6,143 bases of DNA, taken from assembly GCA_003541895.1 (NCBI GenBank), contig DPLR01000017.1:1-6143 (forward strand), written 5' to 3'. Origin of the DNA: Cytophagales bacterium (GTDB lineage: Bacteria; Bacteroidota; Bacteroidia; Cytophagales; Cyclobacteriaceae). Position numbers and translations under genes: made by a program. The notes beneath the pieces are model-generated. The model worked only from the letters and a program-made list of their open reading frames with translations. It did no database searches and had not been told where the DNA came from. Shown here piece after piece: positions 1 to 4,730 of this stretch. How positions within the stretch are numbered: position 1 is the stretch's first letter; the number at the start of each line of letters is the position of its first letter.

Positions 1-566
1 GGATTGATTGATGATTCATGTTCTCTAAACCAACGCGCATCAATTACGACACTGTTAATATCATTGCGGGCTTTTGCCTTCGATACGCAAAACGATTCGT
101 AGGTTTTATATTTATCCTTAAAAATGGATGTGAATGCCTTAAAAAGAAATTCCGTCTCTCCTCGCTTACCAGTATTGTTTTTGAGTATTTTCTCCCAGAC
201 AGCACGGAGTTTAGCGCAAATTGTTATTTGCTCAGGTGTTAATCGTCTATCTTGCTTATATTCTTCTTTGAAGTTTATGAAATCTTTTTCATTAGCCTCT
301 TGAAGGAGATTGTTATAATACTCTTGCTGCGAATTATGTTGCTCTTCATTGAGCAGTGATCTTAAATGAGATTCAGAAGGAAGTTTTGTAAGGGTTGATT
401 TGGGTATAGAATTATATTCAATAAACGGCTTTAAATCAAAATACTTTTTAACACAAGATTTTCGGCAACTCCATTTAGAAATCAATTTCTCCGATACTCC
501 GTTTCCTTTCAGAAATGAGTACGAGACAAAGAGTCTTTTATCGTCCGATAACCTAATGCCGTTCAT
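1..566 (-). CDS. Probable Mu-like (MuA-type) phage transposase, N-terminal part, runs off the window
   Basis: The minus strand is open without a stop from the ATG at 566 to the window edge, giving 188 residues of an incomplete protein that starts MNGIRLSDDKRLF. A Trp/Cys-containing segment (about residues 32-40) leads into FIEYNSIPKSTLTKLPSE (about residues 48-65). This resembles the N-terminal DNA-binding region of Bacteroidota MuA-like transposases, where a line of the type IDYxxIPxxTRxKLP is usual. A charged, helical stretch follows. The catalytic DDE domain would lie beyond position 1 and cannot be checked. The start lies 13 bases after the stop of the second small HTH gene, so the three genes probably form one early operon. 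If the assignment is right, it is the DDE recombinase that inserts and replicates the element. A different rve-type integrase is the main alternative. The open frame itself is certain; the family is recognised from memory only. Confidence 0.55.
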   Translation of the reverse strand, partial: MNGIRLSDDKRLFVSYSFLKGNGVSEKLISKWSCRKSCVKKYFDLKPFIEYNSIPKSTLTKLPSESHLRSLLNEEQHNSQQEYYNNLLQEANEKDFINFKEEYKQDRRLTPEQITICAKLRAVWEKILKNNTGKRGETEFLFKAFTSIFKDKYKTYESFCVSKAKARNDINSVVIDARWFREHESSIN

Positions 567-579
567 CTTTTGTAAAGCG

Positions 580-777
580 TTACTCGATTTGCTTTAGGAG
601 GTTTTTTTTCTTTCTGGATATTTTGGCTGCTATCTTAAGAGCAATCATTTGAATATGACTGCTTACAATTTTTCCGGTAAAGTAATCGGAAACTTCTTTC
701 CTGCTCACTCCAGCTCTCTCGGCTATTACTTTGCAGTAACCGCGAGGAATTCTTTTTCGTAATTCTTGCGGTGTCAT
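580..777 (-). CDS. Small Ner/Cro-like helix-turn-helix protein, second tandem copy
   Basis: This 65-aa basic protein has a helix-turn-helix at about residues 14-36 (GYCKVIAERAGVSRKEVSDY followed by FTGK). The motif is typical of small Bacteroidota phage regulators in which an I/LPxGY lead-in precedes the first helix. It is a paralogue of the upstream gene: 31 of the first 60 aligned residues are identical with no gap. Its start overlaps the upstream stop by 4 bases (ATGA, 774-777), so translation is probably coupled. By position between the early promoter and the transposase, it likely acts as a Ner- or Cro-like regulator or an accessory DNA-binding protein of transposition. The tail (from about residue 52) is Lys/Arg-rich. 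The exact role is not known. Confidence 0.75.
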   Translation of the reverse strand: MTPQELRKRIPRGYCKVIAERAGVSRKEVSDYFTGKIVSSHIQMIALKIAAKISRKKKNLLKQIE

Positions 778-977
778 GATAAACTGATTTTATCAGTTAA
801 GTTTTTTTTCTCTTTCTTTAATTCAACAATTAGCTCCAGCGCAGCCATTTCAATTCTGTGGCTGTTTGTTTTCCCTCTCATGAAATGAGATACTGATTTC
901 TGAGTTACGCCTACTCGTTGAGCAATGACCTTGCAATAGCCCATCGGAATTTGTTGGCGGATTTCTTGTCTAGTCAT
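774..977 (-). CDS. Small Ner/Cro-like helix-turn-helix protein, first tandem copy
   Basis: This 67-aa protein begins MTRQEIRQQIPMGYCKVIAQ and has a helix-turn-helix at about residues 14-36, then a Lys/Glu-rich helical tail. It is the first gene of the minus-strand early operon, and its start lies about 30 bases after the predicted transcription start near 1005. A Ner-type protein here would turn down both the early promoter and the divergent repressor promoter, which share the region 978-1074. No Shine-Dalgarno site precedes the ATG, as is usual in Bacteroidota. It overlaps the following paralogue by 4 bases. The DNA-binding role is well supported by the motif. The Ner/Cro identity is inferred from position. 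Confidence 0.75.
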   Translation of the reverse strand: MTRQEIRQQIPMGYCKVIAQRVGVTQKSVSHFMRGKTNSHRIEMAALELIVELKKEKKNLTDKISLS

Positions 978-1011
978 AATTTTTATTACTTTTATATGGT
1001 TAATCGTGATT

Positions 1012-1043
1012 CAAATATAGGTTATAAAAAATATAACCTGCAA
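1012..1043 (-). promoter_or_regulatory. Early promoter of the minus-strand operon (Bacteroidota type)
   Basis: Read on the minus strand, TTG (plus-strand CAA at 1041-1043) is followed after 21 bases by TATATTTG (plus-strand 1012-1019). This is a perfect match to the Bacteroidota -7 consensus TAnnTTTG at an accepted spacing. Transcription would start near 1005, about 30 bases before the first HTH gene. The spacer is filled by the operator at 1019-1039, so a bound regulator would exclude RNA polymerase. Confidence 0.65.
1019..1039. promoter_or_regulatory. Perfect inverted-repeat operator between repressor and early genes
   Basis: AGGTTATA (1019-1026), an AAAAA spacer and TATAACCT (1032-1039) form a perfect 8-bp inverted repeat, the size expected for a dimeric HTH protein. 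Two further half-sites of the same sequence flank it: ATGGTTA at 996-1002 and TAACCAT at 1070-1076. They form an exact outer inverted pair, and the right one overlaps the repressor start codon. The likely binders are the XRE repressor (1075-1638) and/or the Ner-like proteins. The right-hand half-site suggests autoregulation of the repressor. Confidence 0.7.
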
Positions 1044-1074
1044 GTCTTGTTAAAAAGTAATTTTTATTATAACC

Positions 1075-1638
1075 ATGTACGTAGGCAAAAAAATAAAACA
1101 TCTACGATCCAAATTGAACTTTAGCCAAGCAGAATTTGCGGGCGAGATAGGCGTATCCCAAGCCTATTATTCAGGCATTGAGAGCGGCAAAAAGAAGATT
1201 AGTAAGAAGTTAATTGAGAAAATAACGAGCAAGTGGAATGTCTCTCCAAAATATTTCTCTGAAGCGACCGACCTCACATTACCAAAAGAATTGGGGGGTA
1301 AAATTGGGGGTGTAATTGGGGGGTATAACACACTCGGAAAAGATAACCTTTTCATTTTTTTTGACGATCTTAGAAAAGACGAGCCTGAATTAGACAAGTT
1401 ACTTGTAATGTTTCAACGGATGGAGAATAATTGTATTGAGATCAACGACATTTACAGAAAGAACTTTCATTCTGCATTCAATGATTTGTATTTCATTAAG
1501 GCGGATAATTATGCTGACTTCAAGGTAAAAGCTATTAATCACTTGAAATTGTTTTTGAAGTATGAAAAGGCCATTGAGCCACTTTTTAAAGCAATGGAAA
1601 AATTTCTTAAGACCGATTTTCCACGAGTCAAGAGTTGA
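1075..1638 (+). CDS. XRE-family (phage-type) transcriptional repressor with Gly-Gly repeat linker
   Basis: This 187-aa protein has an N-terminal Cro/C1-type helix-turn-helix at about residues 6-60, with LNFSQAEFAGEIGVSQAYYS covering the DNA-reading helices. A linker with three Gly-Gly doublets follows at residues 74-75, 78-79 and 82-83, spaced exactly four residues apart. The rest, about residues 88-187, is charged and mostly helical and may be the dimerisation or effector domain. There is no LexA/CI-type Ser-Lys peptidase signature that I can see, so induction by self-cleavage is unlikely. It is divergent from the two Ner-like genes, and its ATG overlaps an operator half-site, so it is probably autoregulated. 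It likely keeps the early operon off in the lysogen. A toxin-antitoxin or restriction-control regulator is less likely given the neighbours. The linker DNA consists of runs of 6, 5 and 6 G, so slippage there would truncate the protein. Confidence 0.8.
   Translation: MYVGKKIKHLRSKLNFSQAEFAGEIGVSQAYYSGIESGKKKISKKLIEKITSKWNVSPKYFSEATDLTLPKELGGKIGGVIGGYNTLGKDNLFIFFDDLRKDEPELDKLLVMFQRMENNCIEINDIYRKNFHSAFNDLYFIKADNYADFKVKAINHLKLFLKYEKAIEPLFKAMEKFLKTDFPRVKS
1291..1326 (+). repeat. 12-nt-period G-tract repeat inside the repressor gene
   Basis: Three consecutive 12-nt units, each of the form nTn-GGG-GGn-nnn, carry G runs of 6 (1293-1298), 5 (1306-1310) and 6 (1318-1323). They are in frame with the repressor and encode LGGK-IGGV-IGGY. 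The same arrangement recurs at 2624-2660. Strand-specific G runs this long stand out in such AT-rich DNA and make the site prone to slippage. Confidence 0.8.
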
Positions 1639-1658
1639 ACCAATTTAATTCTAGATAG

Positions 1659-1865
1659 ATGTACGAGGACTATTCTCTAAGGCATTTTAATGAGCACTTT
1701 GAAGGTGAGTTTAACTCGTATTCGATAACTGCGAAAAGATCATTATTGAAATCTGCTTTGAGGATTGTTGCTCACGATTGGCGAGCGGATTATCTTACAG
1801 CCATCATTAATTTAAAATGGTCGCGGGATTTAGTTTTAATGAATCCTCCATCAATTGAAAATTAA
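1659..1865 (+). CDS. Hypothetical 68-aa protein downstream of the repressor
   Basis: This short open frame begins 20 bases after the repressor stop on the same strand and probably shares its transcript. A TAG codon directly before the ATG fixes the earliest possible start, and no Shine-Dalgarno site is visible. The product (MYEDYSLRHFNEHFEGEFNS at the start) is soluble, with a basic middle and two Trp residues. It has no signal peptide, membrane segment or motif I recognise. If real, it is likely a lysogenically expressed accessory gene. A non-coding remnant cannot be excluded. Confidence 0.4.
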   Translation: MYEDYSLRHFNEHFEGEFNSYSITAKRSLLKSALRIVAHDWRADYLTAIINLKWSRDLVLMNPPSIEN

Positions 1866-1940
1866 GAAAGGACATTTGTTGAGCGAATAGAAGGAAATCT
1901 GGGGGCGATGAATTTACAACTTCATTGAAATTATTCCTTT

Positions 1941-2297
1941 ATGAAAAAACTAGTCTCAATTATCGCGATTCTCCTTAGTTGCAGCGACAAGCCATCACAA
2001 GAGAAGTACATTGTAACAAATCTTCCGGCAGGGATAAGGATTTACAATTTCCATGAAGCGTATAATAAGCCCACTGGTCAGTACATTCTTTCATTCACCA
2101 TGAAGAATGAAACCGGAAATAAAATCGATTATCCGCAAATCAATGTTGATCTTTACCTGAATGAAAAGCACGAAGGCACAGCTACAAGTGGTCCGGGAAC
2201 ATCACTTGAAAATAATCAGGAAGGCACTTGCTCCATCTTGTGGATTTTTCCGAATGAGAAACCTGATAAATTGATCTTTAAGTTTATCAAAATATGA
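1941..2297 (+). CDS. Small lipoprotein with FxLyD-like beta-sandwich
   Basis: This 118-aa protein starts with a short lipoprotein signal, MKKLVSIIAILLSC. Its lipobox is LLS|C with the acylated Cys at residue 14, so the mature protein would be a membrane-anchored lipoprotein facing the periplasm. Residues about 47-118 (QYILSFTMKNETGNKI, then alternating beta-type segments) resemble the FxLyD/DUF3426-like sandwich found in many small exported proteins, in which a strand with a K-N-x-T/S-G turn is followed by an xVxLYLxxK strand. That match is from pattern only. The gene follows the repressor in the same direction, 75 bases after the 68-aa frame. Its stop overlaps the next start (ATGA), so the two are translationally coupled. 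A prophage lipoprotein expressed alongside the repressor could act in superinfection exclusion. That role is inference. Confidence 0.7.
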   Translation: MKKLVSIIAILLSCSDKPSQEKYIVTNLPAGIRIYNFHEAYNKPTGQYILSFTMKNETGNKIDYPQINVDLYLNEKHEGTATSGPGTSLENNQEGTCSILWIFPNEKPDKLIFKFIKI

Positions 2298-2635
2298 AAG
2301 CCTACAGTTATTTAAATCAGCATGTTGAAAAAACGCTTAAGTGGCTTACGCGGATGAATTTTTCTAAAGCAGTTGATAGCTGCAAAGAATATGCACCTCA
2401 AAGTATGCTTTACTTCATGCAGTTGTCCAACAAGAAATTTATAGTTGTGAGTCATTCAAACTATAAGCGAGGGAAAAATATTAGTCAGGGATTTGATCTT
2501 TGGATTGCAGAGTACGACCGCGCGAGTGATATTGGAAATAAAAAGGCTACTTCCATGTCAAATGTAAAATCAGCTATTCATTTGCCAGAGGACTCCAAAC
2601 TCATAAATGATCTTTCAACAAAAGTGGGGGGGTAA
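2294..2635 (+). CDS. Hypothetical 113-aa protein coupled to the lipoprotein; possibly frameshifted at a G run
   Basis: The start overlaps the lipoprotein stop by 4 bases (2294-2297), which implies coupled translation. The product has no signal or membrane segment and belongs to no family I recognise. It has a basic N-terminal half, a central beta-like stretch (KKFIVVSHSNYKRG, about residues 47-60) and a DLWIAEYDR segment near residues 68-76. It ends in STKVGG inside a 7-G run, with the stop TAA at 2633-2635. With one G fewer the frame would continue as VGGNLGGTWGG and 18 further residues to a TAA at 2712-2714, making 139 residues. The repeat in that frame has the same pattern as the one in the repressor. 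The annotated end may therefore be one phase of a variable gene, a frameshift mutation, or the true end. Confidence 0.6.
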   Translation: MKAYSYLNQHVEKTLKWLTRMNFSKAVDSCKEYAPQSMLYFMQLSNKKFIVVSHSNYKRGKNISQGFDLWIAEYDRASDIGNKKATSMSNVKSAIHLPEDSKLINDLSTKVGG

Positions 2636-2660
2636 TCTGGGGGGTACTTGGGGGGGTGAT
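2624..2660 (+). repeat. Second 12-nt-period G-tract repeat, at the 3' end of the 113-aa gene
   Basis: G runs of 7 (2626-2632), 6 (2639-2644) and 7 (2650-2656) end exactly 12 bases apart. In the gene's own frame the repeat contains stops (VGG-stop-SGGY-LGG-stop). In the frame reached by losing one G it encodes VGGN-LGGT-WGGD. Because a 7-G run can supply two G triplets, the DNA also fits the usual G-quadruplex pattern (four runs of three or more G with loops of up to 7). Confidence 0.8.
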
Positions 2661-2910
2661 CAAAAAAGGCAGTCACACACTATTCGTTTTCAGAGCATAA
2701 TTGAATGGAGCTAAGTCTCTTATCATTCAAATTTTCGCAATTAATTCACCTTAAATTAAACCTAATTGAAGTTGTTTTAATTTTATGCGTGTCCTTTCAC
2801 CCCCCACATTTTTCTATAAAACCTTTAAATAAACTCATTTCGTGCATTTTTTGCACTTTTTATACTTTACTCTTTACTTAATTATATGAATACCCCCCTC
2901 ACAGCTGTAA
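2661..2910. other. Gene-free segment probably holding the mobile-element terminus
   Basis: Apart from the possible frameshifted extension of the preceding gene up to 2714, I see no coding frame here. The segment is very AT-rich and holds several short structures: a 7-bp inverted repeat TTGAATG/CATTCAA (2701-2707 and 2724-2730), a 5-bp inverted repeat GTGCA-TTTTT-TGCAC (2842-2856), and a perfect tandem repeat CTTTACT twice (2865-2878). It also has two C runs in which the minus strand reads TGTGGGGGGT and TGTGAGGGGGGT. Arrays of short repeats near an end are expected for MuA-type transposase binding, but no site consensus can be derived from one end. Confidence 0.4.
2865..2878. repeat. Tandem CTTTACT repeat near proposed element end
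   Basis: Two perfect, directly adjacent copies of CTTTACT (AGTAAAG on the minus strand) lie about 25-40 bases inside the proposed element end at 2903. They could be part of a transposase binding site or simply low-complexity AT-rich DNA. Confidence 0.4.
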
Positions 2911-4647
2911 TCAAAATTTGTAAACCACGGCCTCGTAGGGTCGAAGGGTTATTGAATCTTTATTCGCAATAACAGGAGCTTCATTGTAATTGAACAAAAC
3001 TGCTTTCGTATTAGCATCGACAGAAACGGCTGCGTTTGCATTTGAGTCAGAGAAATTTAAGACGATCAAGAATTTTTCTCCGTTGTCTTCGCGTGTGTAG
3101 GCGTAAATTTTTTCATTGCCTTTGTCGAGCAACGTGTATTTGCCGTAAACAAGTGCCACGTTGTTTTTTCGAAGCTCTGTTAACTTCCTGAAATAATTCA
3201 AACAGCTGTTGGCATCTTTTTCTTGTGCAGCTTCATTGATGGTTGTGTAATTGGGATTGACTTTAATCCAAGCTGTGCCAGTGGTGAATCCGGCATTTGC
3301 AGTTCTGTCCCATTGAAAAGGAGTTCTTCCATTATCGCGGCAGTCGAACTTCAATCGCTCGAGTAATTTATTTAAATCGCCCCCATTTTTTTTCTGGTAC
3401 AAGTATTCATTGTGCGTTGGCACATCTCGATAGTCTTCAATTTTATCGAAGCGGATGTTGGTCATTCCTAATTCATCGCCATTGTAGTAGTAAGGTGTGC
3501 CGCGCATGGTCATAATAAAAGTGGAAAGCATTTTAGATGACGCATCTCTGAATTCAGGCTTATCATTTCCGAAACGCGTTACCATTCGTGCTTGATCATG
3601 ATTGGCCAGGAAAATTGAAATCCAACCTTTTGCTGCAAACGCGCTATCCCACTTCGAAAAAGTATTTTTGAATTTGAGCAAGCTATAACCTTCCGGCTTC
3701 GCGATGTCAACGCCATCAAAAGCGTAGGCCATGTTGAGTTCGCTCCGGTCTGCATCCACCAGATTGTGCGCATCTTCAAAAGTTTTACCTGCACCTTCGG
3801 CTACACTCATTACATCGTATTTGCTGAAGACTTCTTTGTTCATCTCTTGCAAATAACCGTGAAGGTTTCCTTGCATGGCATAATATTTTACGAAGTCTTT
3901 TTCAAATTCTTTCGGGAACTCAGGGAACAACGTGTCTTTCGCAGCAAACTGAAATGCATCTAAGCGATATCCATCAATTCCTTTCTCAGCCCAAAATTTC
4001 ATCATGTCATAAATTTCTTGGCGTAGTTTTGGGTTCTCCCAATTCAAGTCGGGCTGCTTGCGCGAAAAGTAATGCAAGTAGTAAGCGTCAGAAATGGAAT
4101 CGTATTTCCATGCATCGTGATTCACATCGAACAAACTGTAGCGATATGCAGGTTTGCCTTTATCGGCATTCCACCAGTGATAATAATTTCTGTAGGGATT
4201 TGTTCGCGAGCTTCGGCTTTGTTTAAACCACTCGTGTTCATCGCTGCTGTGGTTCACTACTACATCCATGATTACTTTGATGCCTCGCTCGTGCATCCCC
4301 TTTACGAGTGCATCAAAATCTTCCATCGTACCAAAGTCTTTCATGATGTTGCGGTAATCGCTAATGTCGTAACCGTTGTCATCGTTAGGCGAACTATAAA
4401 TTGGATTTAACCATACGGCAGTTACGCCCAGGCTTTTGATATAATCGAGTTTGGAAATAATTCCTTTCAGATCACCAATGCCATCGCCATCGCTGTCTTT
4501 AAAACTGCGCGGATAGACTTGATAGACTATCGCCTCTTTCCACCATCGATGGTCATCCGCAGCTTTTTCTTTTTTTGGTTCACAAGCAACAGCAAGCAGA
4601 AGTGTGAGAGAGAAAATTATTCGCGAGGTTGAGCTCAATATTTTCAT
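2911..4647 (-). CDS. GH13 alpha-glucosidase/oligo-1,6-glucosidase-type lipoprotein
   Basis: This is a 578-aa secreted glycoside hydrolase of the alpha-amylase family. I take the start at 4647 because it gives a clean lipoprotein signal, MKILSSTSRIIFSLTLLLAVACE, with the acylated Cys at residue 22. A start 12 codons upstream (4683) only adds residues before the signal. All GH13 motifs are present (numbers from 4647): DVVVNH (128-133), QPDLN (198-202, typical of the oligo-1,6-glucosidase/alpha-glucosidase group), GYRLDA with nucleophile Asp230, acid/base Glu284 in SVAEG, and ANHD with Asp351. GTPYYYNGDELGM and the C-terminal beta domain follow. It should release glucose from alpha-linked oligosaccharides in the periplasm or at the cell surface. 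Ala after the nucleophile points towards alpha-1,4 rather than alpha-1,6 specificity. The gene starts 67 bases after the DNA-repair gene. No SusC/SusD partner lies between it and the mobile element downstream. Confidence 0.93.
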   Translation of the reverse strand: MKILSSTSRIIFSLTLLLAVACEPKKEKAADDHRWWKEAIVYQVYPRSFKDSDGDGIGDLKGIISKLDYIKSLGVTAVWLNPIYSSPNDDNGYDISDYRNIMKDFGTMEDFDALVKGMHERGIKVIMDVVVNHSSDEHEWFKQSRSSRTNPYRNYYHWWNADKGKPAYRYSLFDVNHDAWKYDSISDAYYLHYFSRKQPDLNWENPKLRQEIYDMMKFWAEKGIDGYRLDAFQFAAKDTLFPEFPKEFEKDFVKYYAMQGNLHGYLQEMNKEVFSKYDVMSVAEGAGKTFEDAHNLVDADRSELNMAYAFDGVDIAKPEGYSLLKFKNTFSKWDSAFAAKGWISIFLANHDQARMVTRFGNDKPEFRDASSKMLSTFIMTMRGTPYYYNGDELGMTNIRFDKIEDYRDVPTHNEYLYQKKNGGDLNKLLERLKFDCRDNGRTPFQWDRTANAGFTTGTAWIKVNPNYTTINEAAQEKDANSCLNYFRKLTELRKNNVALVYGKYTLLDKGNEKIYAYTREDNGEKFLIVLNFSDSNANAAVSVDANTKAVLFNYNEAPVIANKDSITLRPYEAVVYKF

Positions 4648-4696
4648 GGGAGTGATTTGAATACCGAAGATAATAAAAATCACTCACCGACTCATT

Positions 4697-4730
4697 GGCT
4701 AATTGGCCATTTGATTATTGACCAATTGCC
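4697..4730 (-). terminator. Hairpin straddling the stop of the AraC-methyltransferase gene
   Basis: GGCTAATTGG (4697-4706) and CCAATTGCC (4722-4730) pair over 9 bp with one bulged base and a 15-base loop containing the stop codon (4715-4717). On the minus strand a T-rich stretch follows only about 15 bases later. This is a weak or attenuating terminator at best, so some read-through into the glucosidase gene is possible. Confidence 0.25.

Larger units (their letters stand above)
1..2903 (-). mobile_element. Probable end of a Mu-like transposable prophage (immunity/early region)
   Basis: The gene order matches the early end of Mu-type phages: a repressor gene faces away from small Ner/Cro-like DNA-binding proteins, which are followed by a long open frame that looks like a MuA-type transposase. 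The element would run leftwards out of the window, with its repressor-proximal end on the right. That end must lie between the last small plus-strand gene and the host glucosidase gene that stops at 2911. I propose 2903, because the plus strand there reads CCCCCCTCACA and Mu-type ends finish in CA. The boundary is inference. The other end, the target duplication and the late phage genes are outside the window, so a non-phage transposon of the same family is also possible. Confidence 0.5.

Noticed and set aside
18..597. Two plus-strand open frames (18-242 and 400-597)
   Set aside because: They lie antisense to the continuous transposase frame, have no recognisable product, and are low-complexity, Phe- and Leu-rich translations typical of shadows.
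918..1124. Plus-strand 68-aa frame crossing the control region
   Set aside because: It overlaps the start of the first HTH gene antisense, spans the operator and promoter, and runs into the repressor start out of frame.
1167..1397. Minus-strand 76-aa frame with Pro-rich segment
   Set aside because: It is antisense to the repressor, and its Pro-Pro pairs are just the complement of the G-tract repeat.
2842..2861. Possible intrinsic terminator (GTGCA-TTTTT-TGCAC followed by TTTTTA)
   Set aside because: The stem is only 5 bp with low GC, too weak to call a terminator. It is recorded as one of the short repeats of the element-end region.
3297..4410. Several plus-strand and minus-strand frames inside the glucosidase gene
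   Set aside because: They are shadows of a gene with full GH13 motif support and have no motifs of their own.
4648..4683. Upstream start for the glucosidase
   Set aside because: It adds 12 residues before a complete lipoprotein signal peptide, so the ATG at 4647 is preferred.
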